The notes below the pieces were generated by a model. That model saw only the letters and a list, made by a program, of their open reading frames with translations. It was not told the origin of the DNA and did no database searches. Positions 19,728-27,793 of a stretch of DNA of 64,000 nt are shown here, piece after piece. The DNA comes from an uncultured Lachnospiraceae bacterium (GTDB lineage: Bacteria > Bacillota > Clostridia > Lachnospirales > Lachnospiraceae): contig CAMWUL010000002.1 in assembly GCA_947177445.1 (NCBI GenBank), forward strand, positions 59,601 through 123,600, given 5' to 3'. Both the position numbers and the translations under genes were made by a program. Numbering within the stretch: the first letter of the stretch is position 1; each line of letters starts with the position of its first letter.

Positions 19728-19843
19728 AGATACTGTCGGAGCCTTTGGACCGTCAATGTCCAATCGGGGGAGGCGGCCCGGAGAAAAGCGCTTCCGGAGA
19801 GTCAGGAAAAGTCTGGCGGTTTATATATCAGGGGATCAAATAT

Positions 19844-20839
19844 ATGGCTGTGACGATCAAGGATGTGGCGGAGGCGGCGGGAGTATCTATTTCGACGGTA
19901 TCCTATGCGTTGAACAATACGGGGCCCGTAAGCGAGGAAAAGAAACACAGGATCATGGAGACGGTCCGGGAGCTGGGCTATGTGCCCAACGGGATGGCAA
20001 AGAGTCTGAAAAGCCGTAAAAACGGATTTATCGGCTACTTTGCCCATTCCCTGTACGGCGTTGTGTACGGCGAGGTGCTGCGGGGAATCGAAAACGAGAT
20101 GGACAGAAACGGTCAGGAGATGATCGCGGCCAAATGCGGTCCCATGCAGGACATCACCCACATCAGCAGGCTTCTGCGGGAGAGGATGGTGGACGGGGCC
20201 ATAATCTTTTCGGAAATGATACCCAATGATCTGGTGAATTTGCTGGCAAACGAGCAGTGTCCTGTGGTGGTGCTGGACCGGGAGCTGGAGGCGCCCTATG
20301 TATCCACAGTATTGATCAACAATGAGGACAGCGCCTACCGGGTGGGGGAATATATTCACAGTCTGAACCTGAAGAAGGTGGCCTGCCTCATCGGAAGGGG
20401 ATTTGACGGAGAGCACAGGCTGGCGGGCTTCCGGCAGGCGGCGGAGGCGTTTGGGCTGGACTGCCCGGAGGAATGGTGCATCGATGCGGGCTGGGAGGAA
20501 AAGGAGGCCTATGAGGCTACGATCCGGTTTATCCGGCGAGGCCGCAGGCCGGAGGTGATTTTTGCCTTCAATGACCAGATGGCATCCGGGTGCATCCGGG
20601 CCCTTCAGGATATGCTGCTCCGGGTGCCGGAGGACATTTCCGTGATCGGGATGGACGACATTGCCATGAGCGCCGTCATGACGCCCAGCCTCACCACGGT
20701 GCATCGTCCTCTGTGTGAGCTGGGGGAGATAGCGGCCCGCACCCTGCTTGAGATGATGAGAGGGGAGCCCAGCAGAAGGATCGTTTTGGAGACATCCCTG
20801 ATCCAGAGAGAAAGCTGTATTAAAAACTGGGCTAAATAA
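19844..20839 (+). CDS. LacI family transcriptional regulator
   Basis: The protein has 331 residues. The N-terminal helix-turn-helix reads TIKDVAEAAGVSISTVSYAL, followed by a hinge helix (PNGMAKSL) and a periplasmic-binding-protein-like sensor domain (about 60-331). The start at 19844 gives the usual LacI N-terminus; 33 upstream in-frame codons are not conserved in type. It lies between GH35-like and GH3 genes and is the likely local regulator of the glucan locus, sensing an imported or released sugar. I saw no clear LacI operator inside the locus. The operator probably lies left of the window. Confidence 0.92.
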   Translation: MAVTIKDVAEAAGVSISTVSYALNNTGPVSEEKKHRIMETVRELGYVPNGMAKSLKSRKNGFIGYFAHSLYGVVYGEVLRGIENEMDRNGQEMIAAKCGPMQDITHISRLLRERMVDGAIIFSEMIPNDLVNLLANEQCPVVVLDRELEAPYVSTVLINNEDSAYRVGEYIHSLNLKKVACLIGRGFDGEHRLAGFRQAAEAFGLDCPEEWCIDAGWEEKEAYEATIRFIRRGRRPEVIFAFNDQMASGCIRALQDMLLRVPEDISVIGMDDIAMSAVMTPSLTTVHRPLCELGEIAARTLLEMMRGEPSRRIVLETSLIQRESCIKNWAK

Positions 20840-20853
20840 TTATAATGGAAATG

Positions 20854-20888
20854 CCGCCGGTAAGGGTATTCGTGCCTTCTGCCGGCGG
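20854..20888 (+). other. Hairpin before GH3 gene
   Basis: CCGCCGG and CCGGCGG form a seven-base GC stem with a 21-base loop. There is no T-run. It ends four bases before the AGAGGAG ribosome site of the GH3 gene, so it could affect translation or transcript stability. Confidence 0.35.
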
Positions 20889-20902
20889 GCGAAGAGGAGT
20901 TT

Positions 20903-23071
20903 ATGGACAGAAACAGAATATTAGAGCTGGCGGCGGATATGACGCTGGAGGAAAAGGCGATGCAGATGACACAGCTTTCGCCGGATATGCTCTACCACCT
21001 GAGCCCTTCAAACCTGACAGGGCCGCTGCGTGAGTGGAAGTTTGACGATAAGCAGCTGTGGGAGACGGGATCGGTGCTGGGGCCGTCAGGCGCGGCATAC
21101 CTGAGAAAGCTGCAGGAAGATTATCTGAAGACCTCCAGGCAGAAGATTCCGCTGCTTTTTATGTCGGATGTGATACATGGATATGTGACGATCATGCCTA
21201 TTCCCCTGGCTCAGGGCTGTACCTTTGATCCCGGGCTTTGCGAGGAAGCGGCGGCAGTGGTAGCCGCAGAGTCGGCGGCGGCCGGGCTGCATGTGACCTT
21301 TTCTCCCATGGCGGATCTGGTCAGAGATCCCCGGTGGGGCAGAGTGATGGAGTCCTGCGGCGAGGACCCCTGTCTGAACGGGCGGATGGCGGCAGCCATG
21401 GTCCGGGGTTATCAGGGAGAGAACCCCGGGGACAAGGGCAGGATCGCCGCCTGCGTCAAGCATTTTGCCGCATACGGACAGCCCGAAGGAGGCAGAGAGT
21501 ATAACACGGTGGATATGTCCAGGGGCGTTCTGAGGGATTTTTACCTTCCGGCCTATCGGGAGGCCATCCGGGCGGGAGCCGCGCTGGTGATGACCTCCTT
21601 CAACACGGTGGAGCGGATTCCGGCCACCTGCTCGAAGCTTTTGCTCCGCAGGATCCTGCGGCAGGAGTGGGGCTTTGAGGGCGTGGTGATCTCCGACTAT
21701 GCCGCGGTGGAGGAGCTGATGAACCATTCCGTGGCCGCCGACGCCCTGGAGGCCGGCGAAAAGTGTATTCATGCGGGAATGGATATAGAGATGATGTCCG
21801 GGGTATACGCGGGTACGCTGAAGGCGCTGCTGGAGCAGGGAAGAATTACGGAAGAGGAGATCGATGAGTGTGTGATCCGCATTCTGGAGCTGAAAAACAG
21901 ACTGGGGCTTTTTGAAAATCCCTGGAAGGACGCGGACGAACAGGAAGAAAAGGAATTGCTGTACTGTCAGAAGCATCTGGACACGGCCCGCAGAGCGGCC
22001 CGGGAGAGCATGGTTCTTTTGAAAAATCAGGGAGCGCTGCCTCTTGGGGAAGCCGGTAAGGTGGGACTGGCAGGGCCTTTTGCCTGCACGGGCAATCTGC
22101 TGGGAGGCTGGCACTGCGAGGGCAGGCCGGAAAATACCCGTTCTCTGGGGGAAGCTCTGCAGGAGAAGCTGGGGGACAGGCTTGTGACGGCCATGACGGA
22201 GCCCTTTGCCTGGGGCGGAGAAAGAGATGTGCCTGACGGGGCGGAGGAAGCGGCGCTTGGGCTGAAGGATTGCGAAATCTGTATTGTGGCCGCAGGAGAA
22301 CCGGAGTGGGAGACGGGAGAGGCCTCCAGTAAAACCAACCTGAGGCTTAGCAGGAATCAGGAAAAACTGATTCACGCTCTGCATGCCGCAGGGAAAAGGG
22401 TGGTACTGGTGCTCTTTTCCGGAAGGCCTCTGGAGATCGGGCCGGTGCTGGAGGACTGCGACGCCGTTCTGCAGGCCTGGTTCCCGGGAAGCGCCGGAGC
22501 GGATGCGGTGGCTGACATTTTGTGCGGAAGCTATAATCCCTCGGGACATTTGAGCATGAGCTTTCCCCGCAGTGTGGGTCAGATTCCGGTTTATTATAAT
22601 TACTATAATACGGGGCGTCCGGCGGAGGCCAAAGCGGACAGTTATGTGACCGGTTACCGGGACTGCCCCAACAGTCCTCTTTTTCCCTTCGGATACGGTC
22701 TCAGCTACACTGACTTTGTCTGCGAGGGTCTGAAGATTTCCTGGGCAGGTGATCTGTTAAAGGCCTCCGTCCGGGTCAGAAACACGGGAAAGCGCAGCGG
22801 AGGGACTGTGGTTCAGCTCTACATTCGGGATGTGTCCGCCAGTGTGGTGCGTCCTGTGAAGGAGCTGAGGGATTTTCGAAAGGTGTTCCTGGAGCCCGAT
22901 GAGGAAATGCAGGTGGAATTTTCCATTACGGAGGATATGCTGTCCTTCTATGACGAGCAGGAAAAGTGGGGTTGGGAACCTGGCGAATTTGACATCATGA
23001 CGGGTCTGGACAGCGAACAGGTGGAAACCAGACGGATTTTTGTGCCTGCGGGGGCAGGCAGGGAGGCGTAA
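20903..23071 (+). CDS. GH3 beta-glucosidase
   Basis: The protein has 722 residues and no signal peptide. The GH3 N-terminal TIM barrel carries the nucleophile in VVISDYAAV (D265). The alpha/beta sandwich follows (about 370-570). A C-terminal fibronectin type III-like domain contains VQLYIRDV near residue 640. It would remove glucose from sophorose or short beta-1,2-glucans left by the phosphorylase; Listeria innocua carries a GH3 gene next to its SOGP gene. The stop TAA overlaps the next ATG by one base, so it is coupled to the cytoplasmic GH144. GH3 also covers xylosidases, so substrate is inferred. Confidence 0.9.
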   Translation: MDRNRILELAADMTLEEKAMQMTQLSPDMLYHLSPSNLTGPLREWKFDDKQLWETGSVLGPSGAAYLRKLQEDYLKTSRQKIPLLFMSDVIHGYVTIMPIPLAQGCTFDPGLCEEAAAVVAAESAAAGLHVTFSPMADLVRDPRWGRVMESCGEDPCLNGRMAAAMVRGYQGENPGDKGRIAACVKHFAAYGQPEGGREYNTVDMSRGVLRDFYLPAYREAIRAGAALVMTSFNTVERIPATCSKLLLRRILRQEWGFEGVVISDYAAVEELMNHSVAADALEAGEKCIHAGMDIEMMSGVYAGTLKALLEQGRITEEEIDECVIRILELKNRLGLFENPWKDADEQEEKELLYCQKHLDTARRAARESMVLLKNQGALPLGEAGKVGLAGPFACTGNLLGGWHCEGRPENTRSLGEALQEKLGDRLVTAMTEPFAWGGERDVPDGAEEAALGLKDCEICIVAAGEPEWETGEASSKTNLRLSRNQEKLIHALHAAGKRVVLVLFSGRPLEIGPVLEDCDAVLQAWFPGSAGADAVADILCGSYNPSGHLSMSFPRSVGQIPVYYNYYNTGRPAEAKADSYVTGYRDCPNSPLFPFGYGLSYTDFVCEGLKISWAGDLLKASVRVRNTGKRSGGTVVQLYIRDVSASVVRPVKELRDFRKVFLEPDEEMQVEFSITEDMLSFYDEQEKWGWEPGEFDIMTGLDSEQVETRRIFVPAGAGREA

Positions 23072-24303
23072 TGGAACAGGAAAAAAGGGCAGACAGCAGG
23101 ATTATGGCTGTTCTGGAGGAAGAGGAGAGAAAGTGCTTTGACTTTTTCTGGCAGGAGGTCAGCAGCTCAAAGGAGGGCTATGGTCTGATCCGTGATAACG
23201 ATGTAAAGCGTGACATGTGCTCCATTGCCTCGGTGGGCTTCGGCCTGGCCGGTCTGGCCATCGGGGCCGAGCGGGGATATGTAGGCAGACAGGAGGCGGA
23301 GGAGAGAGCCGAAGGAACTCTTGTGACTCTGAAGGAGAGAGCGGAGCGGGTGCATGGCTTCTTTTATCACTTTTTGAACATGGAGGACGCTTCCCGGTAT
23401 GGGCACTGTGAAGTGTCCGTAATCGACACGGCCCTGCTTTTGATGGGCGGTCTTGTGGCCGGCGAATATTTCGGCGGGCAATGCATGCAGCTCTGGGAGG
23501 AGCTTTATGCGGATGTGGACTGGGAATGGTACCGCTGTCCGGAAAAGAATTGCTTTTATATGGGCTATGATGAGCGGAAGGGACATTTTGGCGCCTGGGA
23601 TCATTATGCAGAACAGTTTATCATGTATTTTCTGGGCGTTGCCGCACCCAAATATCCCGTGGATCCCTCCATATTTTATGATTGTCCGCTGTACTGCGAT
23701 GTGTATAAGGACAGCGGGCTGATTTATCACAGCTATTGCGGAGGTCTTTTTGTGTACCAGTTTTCCCATGCGTTTCTGAATCTGAAGGGTAAGACGGACC
23801 GCCGGGGCATTGACTGGTATGAAAATTCGGTGCGGGCCACCAGAGCCAGCCGGCAGTATTGTATTGACAATCCTGAGCACAGGAGGACCTATCATCAAAA
23901 TGCCTGGGGCATGACGGCCTGTATGACGCCCCACGGGTATTCCGGAGCCCAGGGAGCCCTTCCCTGCTTTGGAAACCGGGTCAACGAGGCGGACGGAACC
24001 GTACCTCCCTGCGGCGCTTTGGGCTCTCTGCCCTTCTGCCCGGAGGAGGTTATGGAGGCGGTGCTTCACTATGCTTCCATTCCTCAGCTGAAGGGAAAAT
24101 ATGGTTTTCTGGATGCCTTTAATCTGGATGCTGCTCCTGCCTGGTTCTCTGACAGGTATATCGGCATTGATAAAGGGATCAGCCTGCTTATGCTGGAGAA
24201 TTATCGTTCGGGCCTGATCTGGGAGCTGACCGACAGGAATTCGTATATTCAGACGGCGTTTCAGAGGCTGGAGTTCAAGGGATTGGAAAACTTATATAAT
24301 TGA
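23071..24303 (+). CDS. Cytoplasmic GH144 beta-1,2-glucanase-like enzyme
   Basis: The protein has 410 residues. It is clearly paralogous to the lipoprotein at 3269-4606 but has no signal peptide. Shared stretches include EVSVIDT (E114, D119), GEYFGG, WYENSV, AWGMTAC and YIGIDKGISLLM. GH144 includes endo-acting enzymes and an exo-acting sophorose-releasing enzyme, so this copy may trim imported oligomers. It starts inside the GH3 stop codon. Sequence differences from the lipoprotein are spread over the whole length, so the pair is not a recent duplication. Confidence 0.85.
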   Translation: MEQEKRADSRIMAVLEEEERKCFDFFWQEVSSSKEGYGLIRDNDVKRDMCSIASVGFGLAGLAIGAERGYVGRQEAEERAEGTLVTLKERAERVHGFFYHFLNMEDASRYGHCEVSVIDTALLLMGGLVAGEYFGGQCMQLWEELYADVDWEWYRCPEKNCFYMGYDERKGHFGAWDHYAEQFIMYFLGVAAPKYPVDPSIFYDCPLYCDVYKDSGLIYHSYCGGLFVYQFSHAFLNLKGKTDRRGIDWYENSVRATRASRQYCIDNPEHRRTYHQNAWGMTACMTPHGYSGAQGALPCFGNRVNEADGTVPPCGALGSLPFCPEEVMEAVLHYASIPQLKGKYGFLDAFNLDAAPAWFSDRYIGIDKGISLLMLENYRSGLIWELTDRNSYIQTAFQRLEFKGLENLYN

Positions 24304-24328
24304 AATATTTTGAATATCATGTTATCAT
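24300..24328 (+). promoter_or_regulatory. Promoter candidate for mecA
   Basis: TTGAAA and TATCAT are separated by 17 bases, close to the sigma-A consensus. It starts at the end of the GH144 gene and gives mecA its own transcription start. Confidence 0.55.
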
Positions 24329-24448
24329 AAGACTGTACTGGTGAGTACGCAGAGAGTTTCGGGCTCTTTTTGTGCCGGCATGACCGGAAGCGTATGCCTG
24401 TCAGTGTGGGAAGCCGCGTGTATTCCGCGGGTTTATGAGGATGATATT

Positions 24449-25168
24449 ATGAGAATTGAACGAGTCGATGAAAAAACGGTAAAATGCTTTTTATCCAATG
24501 AAGAACTGGAAGAGTATGAGATTGATTACAAGGATTTTGTGATGCGCAGCGAAAAGGCAAAGGAGGTCGTGCAGGAAATTATCGAGCAGGCCGAGGAGGA
24601 AGTAGGCTATAAGCCCCCCCATTATGCTTTTGACCTGCAGATCATGATGCTTCCGGATCAGGGGCTGATGCTTACCTTTTCGGAACGGGATCCGGAGATC
24701 AAGGAGGGAGATCCGCTGATCGAATGCCTGAAGGAAATGAAGCGTATGCTGCAGGCCACCCGGGAGAAGGTGGGGCTGGCCGGGAAGAACGAGGGCCAGG
24801 CCGACGGTCCGCAGGAGGGAGCCGGCGGGGAAGCCGGTTCGGGAGCCCAAAAGGATAAGGAACCGGCGCCGCCTATGCCCAGGCCTGATTTCGCGGTGTT
24901 TGTGTTTCCCCGGCTTGGCAGCGTGATGGATTATGCGGCTGTGCTTCCTTCAAACCTTCGGGTGGACAGCCAGCTTTACGAGATGAACGGGTTTTTCTAC
25001 CTGTGTCTGAAAAAAGGGCATGCATCCTATGAGCGATACAGCCGGGCATGCATCCAGGCCATGGAGTTTGCCACTCTTTACACGGCGGATGAAAAGCAGA
25101 TTTTAACGCTGAAGGAGCATGGCACCTGCCTGATTTCGGAGAAGGCGGTCAAAAAGCTGAGAGGCTAG
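24449..25168 (+). CDS. mecA: ClpC adaptor protein MecA
   Basis: The protein has 239 residues. The N-terminal part (MRIERVDEKTVKCFLSNEEL) and the C-terminal alpha/beta domain match MecA, which delivers substrates to the ClpCP protease. A variable, Gly/Glu-rich linker (about 110-140) joins them. The ATG at 24449 has GAGG nine bases upstream and gives the canonical start; the in-frame extension from 24341 is not expected to be translated. Confidence 0.88.
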   Translation: MRIERVDEKTVKCFLSNEELEEYEIDYKDFVMRSEKAKEVVQEIIEQAEEEVGYKPPHYAFDLQIMMLPDQGLMLTFSERDPEIKEGDPLIECLKEMKRMLQATREKVGLAGKNEGQADGPQEGAGGEAGSGAQKDKEPAPPMPRPDFAVFVFPRLGSVMDYAAVLPSNLRVDSQLYEMNGFFYLCLKKGHASYERYSRACIQAMEFATLYTADEKQILTLKEHGTCLISEKAVKKLRG

Positions 25169-25220
25169 AGAAAACGCTTGTCTTTGAAAGCTCTGATAAG
25201 TCAGGTGGAGAGGAATCAGG

Positions 25221-25967
25221 ATGAAGGCGGTCATAACGGATCTGGATGGAACCTTGCTCCATACGGACAAGAGTGTGTCAGAATATACATACAGGGTGCT
25301 GGAAAGGTGCCGGGAGAGGGGAATCCTGCTCATGGCGGCAACAGCCAGGCCGCAGAGAGCTGTTTTGTCATATCAGGACAAGGTGGGTTTTTATGCCATG
25401 ACGACGCTGAACGGAGCAAAAGTCATTCTGCCCCGGAATGTGATCGAAAATTGTATCACGCCCTCCAGCGCGGAGGAGATTCTTGGCAGAGTGTCCGCGA
25501 TCCCTGGTCTGATTCTATCCATGGAAACGGAGGCAGGGATTTTTTCCAGTCATCCTATTCCGGAATGGAATGCTTCCGTATATCAGGGCTTTCCAAGGGC
25601 TCCGGAGGGATGCGCCGTTTATAAGCTGCTTCTGGGCGGTTCGGGAATGAAGTATCAAAGGGAAGTGGAAAAAGCGCTGACGGCTGATACCTATATGACG
25701 GTGGCGGCCGGGCGGCTGATACAGATCATGAGTACCGCGGCCACCAAATGGAACGGGGTCCGGGCTATGCTGGAGGATGCGGGAATTTCGCCGGAGGAAG
25801 CGGTATATTTCGGAGATGACAATGATGATGTGGAGTCCATTCAGAATTGCGGAATGGGCGTGGCCATGGCCAACGGGATCGATGAGGCGCTGGAGTCGGC
25901 AGATTATGTGACTGAAAGCAGCGATTTGGATGGCGTGGCAAAGTATATTGAGAAATATTTACTTTAA
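25221..25967 (+). CDS. Cof-type HAD family hydrolase
   Basis: The protein has 248 residues. Motif I is DLDGTLL near the N-terminus, a Thr/Ala region follows (AATARP), and motif IV is GDDNDDVESI near residue 200. The cap region in the middle is of the Cof (C2B) type. Such enzymes dephosphorylate sugar phosphates or nucleotides; the substrate cannot be told here. It lies 52 bases after mecA and ends at a strong terminator. Confidence 0.9.
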   Translation: MKAVITDLDGTLLHTDKSVSEYTYRVLERCRERGILLMAATARPQRAVLSYQDKVGFYAMTTLNGAKVILPRNVIENCITPSSAEEILGRVSAIPGLILSMETEAGIFSSHPIPEWNASVYQGFPRAPEGCAVYKLLLGGSGMKYQREVEKALTADTYMTVAAGRLIQIMSTAATKWNGVRAMLEDAGISPEEAVYFGDDNDDVESIQNCGMGVAMANGIDEALESADYVTESSDLDGVAKYIEKYLL

Positions 25968-25973
25968 GTTTAT

Positions 25974-26023
25974 CAGGGGAGCCGGTTAATACAAAACTTT
26001 AATCGGCTCCCCCTGTTTATTTG
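25974..26023 (+). terminator. Rho-independent terminator after the HAD gene
   Basis: CAGGGGAGCCG pairs with CGGCTCCCCCTG (one bulged C) around a 19-base loop, and TTTATTTGTT follows. Confidence 0.8.
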
Positions 26024-26088
26024 TTAATTGGGCTGTCTGTTTTCCGACAGTCCTTTCTGTGTCTTTTCAGGCGCTTTTGAGGATCTGT

Positions 26089-26406
26089 CTATTTCTCCAG
26101 AATTTTTACCGCTGTGCCGTAGGCAATTACCTCTGCGGCTCCGGACATAACGGAGGATGTGCCGTAACGGACATTGATCACAGCGTCCGCTCCCAGTGCT
26201 TCCGCTTCGTCCACCATACGCTTTACGGCGATCTGACGGGCCTCGTTGAGCATCTGAGTGTATCCTGTCAGCTCTCCGCCCACCAGGGTTTTCATGGCGG
26301 CCATAAAATCCTTTCCCACATTCTTTGAGTGTACTACTGTTCCCTTTACGATTCCCAGATCCTCAACGTTTTTTCCAGGTATATAGTCAATATTTAGAAG
26401 CTTCAT
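26089..26406 (-). CDS. YbjQ family (heavy-metal-binding domain) protein
   Basis: The protein has 105 residues. It matches the YbjQ/DUF74 family along its length, with IPGKNVEDLGIVKGTVV at the N-terminus and the conserved EALGADAVINVRY. These proteins form small oligomers; their function is not settled. The start overlaps the MerR gene by 20 bases, so both are in one operon read to the left. Confidence 0.88.
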   Translation of the reverse strand: MKLLNIDYIPGKNVEDLGIVKGTVVHSKNVGKDFMAAMKTLVGGELTGYTQMLNEARQIAVKRMVDEAEALGADAVINVRYGTSSVMSGAAEVIAYGTAVKILEK

Positions 26407-27028
26407 CCAACTCTCCTCCTTCGATTTCTTTCAGTCGTTCCCGCAGGGCGGCCACAGTACCGATAATGCCGATCAAGGGCACCACGATAAAGGCCGCAGC
26501 CAGTAGAATCGGTATTTCCGGTTCCATGATCACGGCGGCGGTCATGAGAACAATGGGCAATGCCATAACAAGGATTGCCACAAAGCCTCCGATCAATGCG
26601 CCCCGTTTTCGTTCTTTACTGTCTTTTTTCCGGATGTTCACAAATTTGGTACCTCCCTCCTCCATAGTTTCCATTTCCTGAAGAAGCATGGGCACATTCA
26701 GGGTCCCCAGCCGGGCATCCTCCGCCAAAAGTCTGTGGCAGAAAGCATTGGTGGCCTCCAGATTTCTGCTCCGCCGCTCCAGTACGATGAGATGCCTGCG
26801 CAGGCAGTCCTCCAGGGTAAGGCTTCCGGTCTGCAGACGACGGATTTCTTCAATGGGAATGTCCAGCTTTCTCAGCAGCTTGATCTGCTGCAGGATCGTC
26901 ACATCCTCCTCCGTATAATCACGATAACCGTTGGCCGAGCGGGAGGGACTTAAGAGCCCTTCCTGTTCGTAAAAGCGGATGTTCTTTTTGGAGATGCCGA
27001 CGGCCTGCTCCACCTGATTGATTTTCAT
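26387..27028 (-). CDS. MerR family regulator with C-terminal membrane segments
   Basis: The protein has 213 residues. The winged helix begins KINQVEQAVGISKKNIRFYE, followed by the dimerisation helix (about 70-110). Instead of a ligand domain, residues about 140-190 form two hydrophobic segments with basic flanks (KERKRG, LRERLKE), so the regulator is probably held in the membrane. The RBS and a MerR-type promoter lie upstream. It is coupled to ybjQ. The signal it senses is unknown. Confidence 0.85.
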   Translation of the reverse strand: MKINQVEQAVGISKKNIRFYEQEGLLSPSRSANGYRDYTEEDVTILQQIKLLRKLDIPIEEIRRLQTGSLTLEDCLRRHLIVLERRSRNLEATNAFCHRLLAEDARLGTLNVPMLLQEMETMEEGGTKFVNIRKKDSKERKRGALIGGFVAILVMALPIVLMTAAVIMEPEIPILLAAAFIVVPLIGIIGTVAALRERLKEIEGGELDEASKY

Positions 27029-27067
27029 AGACCCGCGCCTTTCTTGGGAAATGGTGTTTACAAGAAG

Positions 27068-27098
27068 ACTCTATACCTTCCATAAGGGGGAAAGTCAA
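27068..27098 (-). promoter_or_regulatory. MerR-type promoter/operator with 19-bp spacer
   Basis: On the minus strand TTGACT (27098-27093) and TAGAGT (27073-27068) are separated by 19 bases. The spacer holds an inverted repeat, TTTCC and GGAAGG, in the layout of CueR and ZntR targets. It is placed to drive the MerR-ybjQ operon, so autoregulation is likely. Confidence 0.7.
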
Positions 27099-27241
27099 TA
27101 GTAAATCAAAAATTTTTGCCGAATTCCCTTTTATGCAGAAGGAAGGCCCCCGTTTTTGGGGTTGCATTGGATACAGAGTTCGTGTAAAATTATAACCATT
27201 AGAAAAAGATTTTTTATGTGTGCATGAGGGGGAAAATGAAA

Positions 27242-27793
27242 ATGGACAAGGAAGAGTACAGGAGAGAGCGTGAAAAAGCGGCTTCCGAGCAGAAGCAGTT
27301 TCTCAGAGACAACCCTGAGGTTGGCAGGCTTGTGAAGACAAAGAGGATTTTTATATGGTTTCTCGCAGGGTATCTGATGGTTCATTTCTTTTTATCAATT
27401 GGTATTTTGATTGTTCAGGATAAGCTGACGGCAGGAATGGCGGGTATAGAGCTGGTGAAGCTGTTTTTTCAGCTGCTTTGGATCTGTCTCTTTTTGAATC
27501 CTGCAGGTATATGGAAACAGAATCTGATGCTGTATCTTTCCGCGGGCTATAATTTTTATACGCTGCTGGCTAATCGTGCTATGATGCAGTCGGTATGGAC
27601 ATATCTTCCATATATGGATCTGGTTCCACGGCTGCTGTACCGGTATCTGATGCTGACAGAGATTCTGATTCCGCTTATTCTGCTGGCAATGGCTTCCTGG
27701 CTGATCCTCCCCCGCAGAAACAGAGAACTGTCGGAGGAAGCGTCAGCCATGTATCAGGAAACGCTTCAGAATCTTCAGAACCGTTTCAGATAA
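27242..27793 (+). CDS. Small integral membrane protein of unknown function
   Basis: The protein has 183 residues. A charged N-terminus (about 1-40, with EEYRREREKAASEQKQF) precedes four predicted membrane helices near residues 43-63, 74-97, 103-115 and 135-160. A short cytoplasmic tail ends LQNRFR. GAGGGGG sits nine bases before the ATG used; the ATG at 27236 is an alternative. I do not recognise a family. It is divergent from the MerR gene, and its 3' end overlaps the convergent ATPase gene by 19 bases. Confidence 0.65.
   Translation: MDKEEYRREREKAASEQKQFLRDNPEVGRLVKTKRIFIWFLAGYLMVHFFLSIGILIVQDKLTAGMAGIELVKLFFQLLWICLFLNPAGIWKQNLMLYLSAGYNFYTLLANRAMMQSVWTYLPYMDLVPRLLYRYLMLTEILIPLILLAMASWLILPRRNRELSEEASAMYQETLQNLQNRFR

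Noticed and set aside
18075..19763. Long antisense ORF (562 codons) opposite the GH35-like gene
   Set aside because: The plus-strand gene has RBS, catalytic motifs and operon context; the antisense frame has none.
25178..25624. 148-codon frame between mecA and the HAD gene
   Set aside because: It overlaps the HAD gene, which has complete motifs I and IV and a better start.
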